NCBI GenBank assembly: GCA_028279885.1
Contig: JANQMX010000077.1
Location: 62,001 to 126,000, forward strand
Source: Rhodovibrionaceae bacterium
Lineage (GTDB): Bacteria; Pseudomonadota; Alphaproteobacteria; Kiloniellales; DSM-21159
Length of the DNA stretch: 64,000 nucleotides
Direction: 5' to 3'
Shown: positions 27,489 through 35,676 of the stretch, piece after piece
Numbering within the stretch: the stretch's first letter is position 1
Layout of the letters: every line of letters begins with the position of its first letter
Program-made: the position numbers and the translations under genes
Notes under the pieces: model-generated
Database searches by the model: none
The model's input: the letters and a program-made list of their open reading frames with translations, nothing else
What the model was told of the DNA's origin: nothing

Positions 27489-28751
27489 ATGTCTGACTTG
27501 CAAACGCCCGGTCCGAGTGCCCTCGATGGCGATGCGATCGAGGCGCTCGCCGCGAAGTACGATACGCCGTTCTATCTCTACGACGCGGATATCCTTCGCG
27601 CACGGGTCGCCCGGGTACGCAAGGCCTTCGACGGGCTGTTCAAGATCTACTTCGCGGTCAAAGCAAACCCTAACCTGGCACTGCTGAGGGCCATGGACGA
27701 TGCCGTCGATGGGCTCGACATCTCTTCTGGCGGCGAGCTCGAGCAGGCGATCACGGCAGGCTACGACGCGGCCCGGATGAGCTTTGCCGGTCCTGCGAAG
27801 ACAAGACACGAGCTTACCGCATCTCTGGAACAGGAGATCGGCTCGATCAGCGTGGAATCGCCACGCGAGCTTACCGAGATCATCGAGATCGCATCGCGGC
27901 TCAACATGCGCGCCAATGTCGTTCTTCGCGTGAACCCGCGGCAGCTCGTCAAGGAATACGGCATGAAGATGGGTGGCCGCCCGGTTCAGTTCGGCATCGA
28001 CGAGGAGGAGGTTGCCGATGCCGCCGATCTCATTCGGACGAATGCCAATGTTCTGAACTTCCGCGGCGTCCACATGTATGTCGGCAGCCAGTGCTTCGAG
28101 GCTGCGGGAATCGAGAAACACGTGACCGGCACGCTGCGGTTGGTGCAGGAGATCGAAGCGGAAACCGGGCTGCATTGCCAGACGATCAATCTGGGCGGCG
28201 GCTTCGGTGTCTCGCATTCAGAGGCGGAGCGCGAACTCGACGTCGAGACGCTTGGTGCCGCGCTCGTACCGAGCGTGCGGGAGTTCTTGCAGAACAGTGG
28301 CGCGCCGCGCGAGCTGATCTTCGAACTCGGTCGCTACGTTGCTGCCGACGCCGGCTCTTACGTCTGCCGGGTGATCAGCAGCAAGACATCGCGCGGCAAG
28401 GATTTCTTCATCGTCGACGGTGGGCTGCACCAGCATCTCGCCGCGGGGGGAATGTTCGGCGTCGGACTGCGCTCGAACTACATCCTCAAGAACCTGACAC
28501 GGCCTGACGCGCCGATGGTGAAGTGCAGCATTGCTGGGCCGCTCTGCAATCCAACCGATTTGCTCGGGCTCAACGTGACGCTGCCGAAGCCTGAGCTGGG
28601 CGACCTTATCGCCGTGGAGAAATCGGGGGCCTACGCGCTCACGGCCAGTCCGCTTATGTTTCTCGGCCGCACGACGCCCGCCGAACTCGTGCGGCACAAC
28701 GGGACAGTCACCCTCGGTCGCCGCGCTCACAGCATTGCTGACTTCAACTGA
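27489..28751 (+). CDS. Fold-III PLP-dependent amino acid decarboxylase A
   Basis: A 420-residue alanine-racemase-fold decarboxylase of the diaminopimelate/ornithine type. The PLP lysine is K58 in YFAVKANPN, GGGFGVSHS binds phosphate near 236, and the segment GPLCNPTDLLG carries the catalytic Cys region. The family removes the alpha-carboxylate of basic or acidic amino acids, and VinO of vicenistatin biosynthesis acts on 3-methylaspartyl-ACP. Position last in the glutamate mutase cluster, 29 bases after glmL, supports that type of substrate. It is paralogous to the exosortase-associated enzyme at 28998. Confidence 0.88.
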   Translation: MSDLQTPGPSALDGDAIEALAAKYDTPFYLYDADILRARVARVRKAFDGLFKIYFAVKANPNLALLRAMDDAVDGLDISSGGELEQAITAGYDAARMSFAGPAKTRHELTASLEQEIGSISVESPRELTEIIEIASRLNMRANVVLRVNPRQLVKEYGMKMGGRPVQFGIDEEEVADAADLIRTNANVLNFRGVHMYVGSQCFEAAGIEKHVTGTLRLVQEIEAETGLHCQTINLGGGFGVSHSEAERELDVETLGAALVPSVREFLQNSGAPRELIFELGRYVAADAGSYVCRVISSKTSRGKDFFIVDGGLHQHLAAGGMFGVGLRSNYILKNLTRPDAPMVKCSIAGPLCNPTDLLGLNVTLPKPELGDLIAVEKSGAYALTASPLMFLGRTTPAELVRHNGTVTLGRRAHSIADFN

Positions 28752-28769
28752 GTCCTCGCCAGCGACTCG

Positions 28770-28950
28770 TTATGGCGGCAGCAGCGGGCCGGCGGGCACC
28801 GGCTGGGCGCCGAAGAGATAGCGGATGACGCCGTTGCGGCCAGGTAAGGGCCAGCAGCAGGCGGTCAAGATAGTAGCAGAGCGCATTGGCCTGGCCGAGC
28901 TCCTCAACGCTGGCGGTGACCTTGGCGATGGACCGGCCGATGAGTGTCAT
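28770..28950 (-). pseudogene. Small unknown gene or C-terminal remnant with one-base shift
   Basis: On the minus strand a frame from ATG 28950 reads MTLIGRSIAKVTASVEELG and continues to RLLLALT, then loses coding character. If one base (position about 28842) is skipped, it continues GRNGVIRYLFGAQPVPAGP and stops at 28770. The composite is about 59 residues. It lies downstream of decarboxylase B on the same strand, so it could be a real small gene with an assembly indel or the tail of a decayed gene. I do not recognise the family. Confidence 0.4.
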
Positions 28951-28997
28951 GGTCGCTTGGGAAGTGCTTGCTGTGCCTGCGCTTGGATGGCCAAGAG

Positions 28998-30266
28998 CTA
29001 GACCAGCGCTTCCGCCGGCTGCGGGTGGCTGAGAAAGGCCGTTGGGCTGGCCGTCAGGCCGTAGGCGCCGGACTGGAACACGGCGATCAGATCGCCGACC
29101 TCGGCGCGAGGCAGGGTCATCTTGTCGGCCAGCAAGTCCAGCGGCGTGCAGAGCGGTCCCACCACGCTGGCAGTTTCTTCCGAGGGGACATCCATTTTGG
29201 TGGCCACGGCCACCGGATAGTTGCGGCGAATGCGTTGGCCGAAGTTGCCGGAGGCAGCCAGGTGGTGGTGCAAGCCGCCGTCGGTCACCAGGAAGACTTC
29301 GCCGCGGGAGACCTTGCGGTCGATCACGCGGCAGATATAGACGCCTGCTTCGCCGACAATGAAGCGGCCAAGCTCGATGATCGGCCGAGCCTTGGGCATC
29401 TCGGCGGTCAGGCGCGGCAACAGTTCCGCCAGCGCCTCTCCGACGCGTGCCAGCTCCAGTGGCTTGTCGTTGGGGAAATAGGGGATGCCGAAGCCGCCGC
29501 CGAGATTGACGTGGGTAACCTCGGCCGGGCAGTGCTGCGCCAGTCGGAGCAGCAGCTCGACGGTCTTCTCCTGCGTCTCGACGATCAGCTCGGCGTGCAG
29601 GTTCTGCGAGCCGGCGAAGACGTGGAAGCCTTCGAAGCTCAGGTCCAGCCCGCGCAGCTCCCCAAGCAGCTGGGGCACGCGTTCGGCGTCGACGCCGAAC
29701 TGCTGGGCGCCGCCGCCCATGCGCATGCCGGAGGCTTTGAGCTGGAAGTCCGGATTGATGCGGATGGCGACCCGTGGCCGGATGCCGAGCGCTTCCCCCA
29801 CCTCGGCCAGGCGGGACACTTCGGTCTCCGACTCAACCTCCACCAGTACGCCGGCTGCCACGGCTTGGCGCAGTTCCCAAGGCTGTTTGCCGGGCCCGGC
29901 GAAGCTGATGTGTCGGGGCGACATGCCGCTGTCGAGCGCCACCTGCATCTCCAGCGGCGAGGCGATATCGAACCCGTCGACGAGCCCGCGCAAGTGCTGC
30001 ACCACCGCCGGCATCGGGTTTGCCTTCACCGCATAGTGCAGGGCGATGGTCATCGGCAGGTGCTTGCGCAGAAGGGCGATGCGGGTGTCCAGCTTAACCC
30101 GGTCGTAGGCGTAGAAGGGCGTGCGGCCAATGCGCTCGGCCAACTGGGTGACCGGGGTTTCGCCGATCAACAGACAGCCGTCGCGGGCAGCATAGCTGGA
30201 GAGGGCAGGGTGCCGCGCTTCGGCCTCTTGCCCCTCAGACGCAGCAATCATCTCGGCCTGGCTCAT
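28998..30266 (-). CDS. PLP-dependent decarboxylase B, exosortase A-associated
   Basis: A 422-residue fold-III decarboxylase of the type annotated exosortase A system-associated (TIGR03099). The PLP lysine is K81 in HYAVKANPMP, GGGFGIPYFPND binds phosphate near 246, and VVGPLCTPLDLLADK holds the catalytic Cys region. Its start overlaps the stop of the ligase gene by 4 bases (ATGA), so both are made together. In this family the substrate is unknown. The neighbouring paralogous module with glutamate mutase suggests an acidic amino acid held on an ACP. Confidence 0.92.
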   Translation of the reverse strand: MSQAEMIAASEGQEAEARHPALSSYAARDGCLLIGETPVTQLAERIGRTPFYAYDRVKLDTRIALLRKHLPMTIALHYAVKANPMPAVVQHLRGLVDGFDIASPLEMQVALDSGMSPRHISFAGPGKQPWELRQAVAAGVLVEVESETEVSRLAEVGEALGIRPRVAIRINPDFQLKASGMRMGGGAQQFGVDAERVPQLLGELRGLDLSFEGFHVFAGSQNLHAELIVETQEKTVELLLRLAQHCPAEVTHVNLGGGFGIPYFPNDKPLELARVGEALAELLPRLTAEMPKARPIIELGRFIVGEAGVYICRVIDRKVSRGEVFLVTDGGLHHHLAASGNFGQRIRRNYPVAVATKMDVPSEETASVVGPLCTPLDLLADKMTLPRAEVGDLIAVFQSGAYGLTASPTAFLSHPQPAEALV

Positions 30267-31858
30267 GCGGCTTCACCTTCCCGAAACATCTTGGCGCAGC
30301 CCTCGGCGAGGGCGCGGCGGTCGATCTTGCCATTGCCTGAGCGGGGCAGGGTCTCGCGCAGCAAGACCGCGCGCGGCAGCATATAGGCCGGCAGCGCTTT
30401 CTTGTAGTCCGCTATCAGGCTGTCCTCGTCGAGTGTCGCTTGGCTCTTTGGCGCGACGATCAGCACGATGGCCTGGCCCAGCTCGTCGTGGGGGACACCG
30501 ATCGCTGCCGCTTCGGCCACGTCATCCCTGGCATAGGCCAGCTCTTCGATTTCCGTCGGGCTGACGCGGTAGCCGGAAGTTTTGATCATATCGTCCCGCC
30601 GGCCGACGAAATAGAGGAAGCCTTCCTCGTCGCGGCGCACGATGTCGCCGGACCAGACGGCCAATTCCTTGTTCGGAATGCCCTCGGGCTGGCCGGGCGC
30701 AGGGCGGAAGCGCTGTGCCGTCATTTCAGGATCGTTCCAGTAGCCCAGCGAGACCAGGGCACCACGGTGCACCAGCTCGCCTTCCTCACCCGCCTCGCAA
30801 AGGCTTCCGTCGGGGCGGGCCACCAGAATCTCGGCGTTCGGGATGGCCTTGCCAATGGAATCGGGGCGCCGGTCCACCTCTGCCGGGTCCAGATAGGTCG
30901 AGCGGAAGGCCTCGGTCAGGCCATACATCAGGAAGGGCTTCGCCTGCGGGAAGGTTTCCCGCAGCTGGTCGAGTAGGGCGCGCGGCATGTGCCCGCCGGT
31001 GTTGGCGAAGTAGCGTAGGCTTTGCCGCGCCTCTTCCGGCCAGCTCTGCCGCATCAGCTGCATGTAGAGCGGCGGCACGCCGGTCATGCCGGTGATGCCT
31101 TGCTTCGCGCAGATGCGCGGCACCTCGCCGGGAAGCAGGTAGTTGTGCAGCACCACCGTGGCGCCAACGCAGAAGGCCGTGGTCAGCTGGCTGAGGCCGG
31201 CATCGAAGCTGAAGGGCAGCACCGCCAGGATGCGGTCGTCCGGCTGGTTGCCGATGTAGCTGGAAACGCTCTGACCGCCGACGATGAGGTTGCGGTGGGA
31301 GAGAACGACCCCCTTCGGTCGGCCCGTACTGCCCGAGGTATAGAGGATGGCGGCCATGTCGGTGTCGATGGTCCGCGCTCCGGCCCCATGGGTGCCAGCA
31401 GACTCGACCACATCGTGCCAGCCGACGACCTCGTAGGCACCGCGTGCGCTCTCAACGGCAGGCCCGTCGACTAGGATCACATGACGCAGCGAAGGGCAGT
31501 CCCCCAGTTCATCACTCAGCGCCTGCAGCCGTGCGGCGGACGTAACCAGAACGGGGGCTTGGCAGTTTTCTGCGATGTAGGCGGCCTGGGCGGGCTTCGC
31601 CACCGGATTGATCGGCACGAACGCGCCGCCGGCGTAGGCCGCGCCAAAGGCTGCGGCCAGCATTTCCGGCCGTTTCTCGAGGAAGATGCAGACGCGGTCC
31701 CGCGGCGCTAGGCCGAGGGAGAGCAGGCCTTCGGCGAAGGCTTCGATATCGCGCCAGAGCTCCGCATAGCTCTGGTCTTCGCGCTTGTGCACGATGGCCT
31801 GCTGATCAGGGCTGCTCTGGGCCTTCTGTTTGATGAACTCAGCGATGTTGAGCAGCAT
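30263..31858 (-). CDS. AMP-forming ligase B, exosortase A-associated
   Basis: A 531-residue ANL enzyme of the type annotated acyl-CoA ligase (AMP-forming), exosortase A-associated (TIGR03098). The P-loop LYTSGSTGRPKG is at about 172-183, PFSFDAG at about 215-221 (Asp219), FLMYGLTEAFRSTY near 313 and the hinge RRDDMIKTSGYRVSPTEIE near 423. As in ligase A, the Asp after PFSF suits an amine-bearing substrate. The likely acceptor is ACP B, encoded divergently at 32105. The intergenic gap of 246 bases contains a large nested inverted repeat. Confidence 0.92.
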   Translation of the reverse strand: MLLNIAEFIKQKAQSSPDQQAIVHKREDQSYAELWRDIEAFAEGLLSLGLAPRDRVCIFLEKRPEMLAAAFGAAYAGGAFVPINPVAKPAQAAYIAENCQAPVLVTSAARLQALSDELGDCPSLRHVILVDGPAVESARGAYEVVGWHDVVESAGTHGAGARTIDTDMAAILYTSGSTGRPKGVVLSHRNLIVGGQSVSSYIGNQPDDRILAVLPFSFDAGLSQLTTAFCVGATVVLHNYLLPGEVPRICAKQGITGMTGVPPLYMQLMRQSWPEEARQSLRYFANTGGHMPRALLDQLRETFPQAKPFLMYGLTEAFRSTYLDPAEVDRRPDSIGKAIPNAEILVARPDGSLCEAGEEGELVHRGALVSLGYWNDPEMTAQRFRPAPGQPEGIPNKELAVWSGDIVRRDEEGFLYFVGRRDDMIKTSGYRVSPTEIEELAYARDDVAEAAAIGVPHDELGQAIVLIVAPKSQATLDEDSLIADYKKALPAYMLPRAVLLRETLPRSGNGKIDRRALAEGCAKMFREGEAA

Positions 31859-31922
31859 CGGCGGACGGTCTCTGCCTCTTGTTGCGTCTTCGCCCGGGAA
31901 TTGGGACTGCGGCGGCGCAATA

Positions 31923-31985
31923 GGATATCACGCGGCGGGAATGTCCAGCGTGACATTGCGGTTCCCGACAATCCGCGTCATATCC
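31923..31985. repeat. Large nested inverted repeat between ligase B and ACP B
   Basis: The outer arms GGATATCACGCGG (31923-31935) and CCGCGTCATATCC (31973-31985) pair at 12 of 13 positions. Inside, CGGGAA (31936-31941) pairs with TTCCCG (31962-31967), and ATGTC (31941-31945) with GACAT (31952-31956) around a CAGCGT loop. The whole folds as one long hairpin with a 5-base bulge. It lies between divergent starts, so it could be a regulator site, a transcribed leader structure or a small palindromic mobile element. Confidence 0.6.
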
Positions 31986-32104
31986 CTAGCCGAGTTCGAT
32001 GGAGACACTGTTAACTCTTGCAAAGGCTGTTTCTGTCAAGAACGTGGCGTAGCGTGCCCGATACGCACGCATTGAAGGGTTAAGAAACCGCAAGGATAGT
32101 CCTC

Positions 32105-32356
32105 ATGCCAACGGTTCAAAATCTCCGTGAGATCCTGGGTGACGTGCTCCAGCTCGGTAAGAGGGCCGACAGCCTGACCGAATCCTCCGCTCTGTTCGGC
32201 AGTATCCCGGAGTTCGACTCCATGGCCGTGGTGACGGTGGTGGCTGCCTTGGAAGAGCGTTTCGGCATCATCGTCGACGACGACGACATTACGGCCGAGG
32301 TCTTCGAGAGCGTCGGCAGCTTGGCCCAGTTCGTCGACGACAAGCTGGCGGCGTGA
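32105..32356 (+). CDS. Acyl carrier protein B
   Basis: An 83-residue ACP with Ser39 in PEFDSMAVVTVVAAL as the phosphopantetheine site, followed by an acidic helix III (VDDDDITAEVFESVG). It begins the plus-strand run ACP, hydrolase 2, hydrolase 1 of the exosortase-associated set and overlaps the next gene by 4 bases. It is the expected carrier for ligase B and decarboxylase B, whose genes run the other way from a shared upstream region. The AAGGATAG stretch before the ATG is a reasonable ribosome site. Confidence 0.9.
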   Translation: MPTVQNLREILGDVLQLGKRADSLTESSALFGSIPEFDSMAVVTVVAALEERFGIIVDDDDITAEVFESVGSLAQFVDDKLAA

Positions 32357-33210
32357 CGGCGAGCCTTTCTCCCGAGCCCCTCGTTCCCTTCTTTCTCGAC
32401 GGCGCTGACGGGCCGCTTTTCTGTATCCACTACCCACCCGCGGTGGGGAGTACCCCACGGGGCGCTTTGCTCTTCGTTCCGCCTTTTGCTGAAGAGATGA
32501 ACCGGGCGCGGCGTATGGTGGTGCTCCAGGCGCGGCGTCTGGCGGCTCTGGGCTTCCACGTGCTGCTGCTGGACCTCTACGGCACCGGCGACAGCGGTGG
32601 GGACTTCGGGGAGGCTCGCTGGGAGGGTTGGTTGGCGGACGTAGGCCGCGCCAGAGCCTGGCTGGCACAGCAATCCGGCCTGCCCGTGGGTCTTTGGGGC
32701 TTGCGTACAGGCTGTCTGTTGGCCGCCGAACATCAAAAGCAGAACGAGGAAGAGCCTAGCAGCCTGCTGTTTTGGCAACCTGTAGCCAACGGACAGCTCT
32801 TCCTGATCCAATTCCTCCGTCTCAAGATCGCGGCAGCCATGTCTGCCGGGGCCGAGGGCGCCGAGGAGAAAGGCCCCAGCACCAAGGCCCTGCGCCAAGG
32901 ACTGCTTGACGGCAAAGCACTGGAAGTCGCCGGCTACGACATCTCTCCGGGCGTGGCGCGCGGTCTGGATGCGGCTAGGCTCGGAAAGGCGGCACCGGCG
33001 GCGGGTAGCTCGGTGATCTGGCTTGAAGTGGGGCAGGGCGAAGACTCCTCACTGCCGCCGGCCAGCCAAGCGGTCGTCGAGGCCTGGCGAGAGTCGGGCG
33101 TCGAGGTTGTCTCTGGCAAGATCTCCGGCTCATCCTTTTGGTCCATCGAAGAAACCACCTTGGTGCCGGCTCTCTGGCAGAAGACGGAAGAGGCGCTGCT
33201 GGCCCAATGA
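32353..33210 (+). CDS. Exosortase A-associated alpha/beta hydrolase 2
   Basis: A 285-residue alpha/beta-hydrolase-like protein of the TIGR03101 type (hydrolase 2, exosortase A system-associated). The N-terminal half has RGALLFVPPFAEEMNRARRM and LLDLYGTGDSGGDFGE, typical of the family. The nucleophile elbow region reads VGLWGLRTGCLLA, where a clear GxSxG serine is replaced by GLRTG, so catalysis by the usual Ser is doubtful. The start is GTG, overlapping ACP B by 4 bases. Its function in EPS assembly is unknown. Confidence 0.87.
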   Translation: MTASLSPEPLVPFFLDGADGPLFCIHYPPAVGSTPRGALLFVPPFAEEMNRARRMVVLQARRLAALGFHVLLLDLYGTGDSGGDFGEARWEGWLADVGRARAWLAQQSGLPVGLWGLRTGCLLAAEHQKQNEEEPSSLLFWQPVANGQLFLIQFLRLKIAAAMSAGAEGAEEKGPSTKALRQGLLDGKALEVAGYDISPGVARGLDAARLGKAAPAAGSSVIWLEVGQGEDSSLPPASQAVVEAWRESGVEVVSGKISGSSFWSIEETTLVPALWQKTEEALLAQ

Positions 33211-34079
33211 TCGTGACCGAAACGCCGCTCGTCTTCTCCTGCGAAGGGGACAGGCTCCTCGGGATCCTGCATCGGCCGGACAGGCCGCGAGACACTGCTG
33301 TCGTCGTCGTGGTGGGCGGGCCGCAGTACCGCATCGGCAGCCACCGGCAGTTCCTTCTGCTGGCCCGGGCCGTGGCGGACGCGGGATTCCCGGTTCTGCG
33401 CTTTGACTACCGCGGCATGGGTGACAGCGAGGGCGACTTCCGCGGCTTCGAGGATGCGGGCGACGACATCCGCCAGGCTTTGGAGGCTCTTGGCGCGGCC
33501 ATGCCCGAGGTCCGCAAGTTCGTGCTTTGGGGCCTCTGCGACGGGGCCTCTGCCATCCTGTTCTATGCCGCCGGAGACCCGCGGGTCGAGCGGATCGTCC
33601 TGCTCAATCCCTGGGTGCGGACCGAGGCCGGGGAGGCGCGCGCCATGCTGCGGCACTACTATCTGGCGCAGCTCACCAACCGCGATTTCTGGGCCAAGCT
33701 GCTGTCCGGCAAGGTCGCGCTCGGGCCTTCGGTGCGCGGCTTTGCCAGGACACTCGCAAAAAGACTGACAGGGTCGTCGGAACGAGGTGGGACGGGAGAA
33801 GAGAATGGCTGCGGCGTCGACGCCAGCCTGCCGGATCGCATGGCGGCAGGGCTGCAGCGTTTTACCGGGTCCGTGCTGCTGATCTTGAGCGGCAAGGACC
33901 TGACAGCCCGGGAGTTCGAGGACGCCGCCAAGCTCTCGCCGCTGTGGCAGAGCCTGCTTCAGGAGGACCGCGTAACTGTCGAGCGCCTGCCGGAGTCCGA
34001 CCACACCTTCTCTCGCGCTGAGTGGCGGGAGAGGGTGGAGGCGATGACCCGGGACTGGTTGGACATTGGAGCCAGCTAA
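33207..34079 (+). CDS. Exosortase A-associated alpha/beta hydrolase 1
   Basis: A 290-residue alpha/beta-hydrolase of the TIGR03100 type (hydrolase 1, exosortase A system-associated). VVVVVGGPQYRIGSHRQFLLLAR and RFDYRGMGDSEGDFRGFEDA are diagnostic. The elbow reads LWGLCDGASAIL, giving Cys rather than Ser in the nucleophile slot (GLCDG), as in dienelactone-hydrolase-like enzymes. A late SDHTFSR supplies the His. The ATG overlaps the TGA of hydrolase 2, so translation is coupled. Hydrolase action on an acyl- or aminoacyl-ACP thioester is a reasonable guess, not shown. Confidence 0.88.
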   Translation: MIVTETPLVFSCEGDRLLGILHRPDRPRDTAVVVVVGGPQYRIGSHRQFLLLARAVADAGFPVLRFDYRGMGDSEGDFRGFEDAGDDIRQALEALGAAMPEVRKFVLWGLCDGASAILFYAAGDPRVERIVLLNPWVRTEAGEARAMLRHYYLAQLTNRDFWAKLLSGKVALGPSVRGFARTLAKRLTGSSERGGTGEENGCGVDASLPDRMAAGLQRFTGSVLLILSGKDLTAREFEDAAKLSPLWQSLLQEDRVTVERLPESDHTFSRAEWRERVEAMTRDWLDIGAS

Positions 34080-34146
34080 GACGATGCGGCATGACGGCAA
34101 TCGGATTGCCTTGGAACCGACGATGAGCACTTCGGAGAACCCATTG

Positions 34147-35154
34147 ATGAAAATCGGCGTCTTCCTACCGCCAAACATTCCCGAGAGCTTTAGGGTTTGC
34201 GTCGAGAACCTCTCCGAACGGCTTCCGGACTTTGGTTGCGAACTCGTGTTTTCGGACCAGTCGGCGGAGCTATCGCGAACGGACTTGGTTTGGGATCCTC
34301 GCGCTGGTGGTGGCCATCCTCCACACGACAGCGTTCTCCACCTAGGTAAGCCGCTGGTCGTCACGCTGCACGGTGTGGCGCCCCTGGCGATCCCCAAGCT
34401 CTACACGAAAGGCTTGCGCAATAGATTGTCGCTCTTTTTCAGCAATACCAAAAAAAGGAAGGCATGGCGCCATCGCCATCAAGACTGCGCGCGCATCGTC
34501 ACAGTGTCCAATTTCTCAAGATCATCAATAGTAGAGTGCCTCGGGATACCAGAAGATAAGATTGAGGTCGTTTACAACGGTGTGAATCAGAGTGTTTTTA
34601 GTAGGGAGGGGCCGTGTTTCGAGAGACTTGAGGGGGGGAGGCCCTATTTTCTTCATATCTCCAATGACGAGCAGCGTAAGAACGTCGATAGAATTCTGAG
34701 CGCCTATGCACAGCTCGACCCCAACAGCCGCTGGCCTTTGATTCTCAAGCTAAGTAGCCGGCGGAGCTGCACGATTCCGGGCGTGATCATGCTCAAGCAG
34801 CGCCTTTCGGATGAGGAGATCGCATCGCTGTATCGCGGCTCCGGCGCGTTTGTTTTTCCTTCACTGTACGAAGGCTTCGGCCTGCCGATCGTTGAAGCCA
34901 TGGCGACCGGTTGCCCGGTTATCACATCGAATGGAAATGCTTGCGCTGAAGTGGCGGGTTCAGCGGCAGAGCTCGTGAATCCGCTTTCAGTTCAAGAATT
35001 GAGAGCCGCCATGATCGAAGTGATGGATCAGCATGGTTCCAGTGATTTGCCGAGCAAGGGCGTGGTACGCGCGGCGCAGTTCAACTGGCACGCGGCGGCG
35101 TCCGACTATGCCCGTATCTTCAGAGAGGTGCTTGGGCGGCAAAGCTCGGTTTGA
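34147..35154 (+). CDS. GT4-type glycosyltransferase
   Basis: About 335 residues in the GT-B fold, transferring a sugar from a nucleotide donor to the growing polysaccharide at the cytoplasmic face of the membrane. VTVSNFSRSSIVECLGI and KIEVVYNGVN mark the middle of the protein. FVFPSLYEGFGLPIVEAMATG is the classic EX7E donor site. I prefer ATG 34147 (MKIGVF), which has GGAGAA upstream; earlier in-frame ATGs at 34084 and 34123 add an unconserved leader. The gene is somewhat AT-richer than its upstream neighbours, the first sign of the acquired island that follows. Confidence 0.85.
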   Translation: MKIGVFLPPNIPESFRVCVENLSERLPDFGCELVFSDQSAELSRTDLVWDPRAGGGHPPHDSVLHLGKPLVVTLHGVAPLAIPKLYTKGLRNRLSLFFSNTKKRKAWRHRHQDCARIVTVSNFSRSSIVECLGIPEDKIEVVYNGVNQSVFSREGPCFERLEGGRPYFLHISNDEQRKNVDRILSAYAQLDPNSRWPLILKLSSRRSCTIPGVIMLKQRLSDEEIASLYRGSGAFVFPSLYEGFGLPIVEAMATGCPVITSNGNACAEVAGSAAELVNPLSVQELRAAMIEVMDQHGSSDLPSKGVVRAAQFNWHAAASDYARIFREVLGRQSSV

Positions 35155-35676
35155 CTTGAGAGCGCCCCGACGCCGAAGCATGCAGGGCTGGCACGGTGTG
35201 CACCCTTGACGGCCTGCCGCCGCCAACACAGACAAGCCGCTGGCGACCGTGCCCCGCGACCTACACTCACTGCCGCGAGGCTGCGCGCTACCTCGTGTGA
35301 TTTGAGGGGGCAGTCGTCTTGCTTTCTGGCCCAACCTGGCCCAACCGCTAGGACCTTGTTGCTTTTTTGGTCATCGACGGCGGCCCGAACTGATGCAACT
35401 CGAACTGATGCAATTTGTCTACCGACGTGAAGCGGATGCTTGGGCCGGCCTTGAGCCGCAGCGACAGGCTGTTCTTCTCGCCGCGCCGACCGTCCGGACT
35501 CCATGTCATCAAGGGAGGTTCACCAAGTTCAACAATGCCCTGCGCAATACAGAACAATGAAAGCGACACGCGCGCTACAGACGCACCGGCTTTGTTCTCA
35601 ATTCCATAAAACGCATTAATGACAGAACTTTATCCGTCACAGAGCCTATGCGAAGCCCAGATCATAGGCCTGTTTG
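35155..35676. other. Gene-poor stretch with short repeats and a possible decayed gene
   Basis: About 520 bases without a confident gene. On the minus strand a GTG-started frame at 35348-35569 (73 codons) contains MTWSPDGRRGEKNSLSLRLK and ends with the doubled LHQFELHQFG. It has a protein-like character but no recognisable family, and may be a remnant. The doubling comes from a 15-base tandem repeat, CGAACTGATGCAACT then CGAACTGATGCAATT (35386-35415). A GGCCCAACC doublet occurs around 35330-35350. Confidence 0.3.

Noticed and set aside
21023..28751. Polyketide or non-ribosomal peptide cluster
   Set aside because: There is a stand-alone ACP, ligase and decarboxylase but no ketosynthase, condensation or multi-domain synthase anywhere in the window.
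28944..30386. Plus-strand open frame of 480 codons opposite decarboxylase B
   Set aside because: It mirrors the codon structure of the real minus-strand gene in GC-rich DNA and has no protein-family features.
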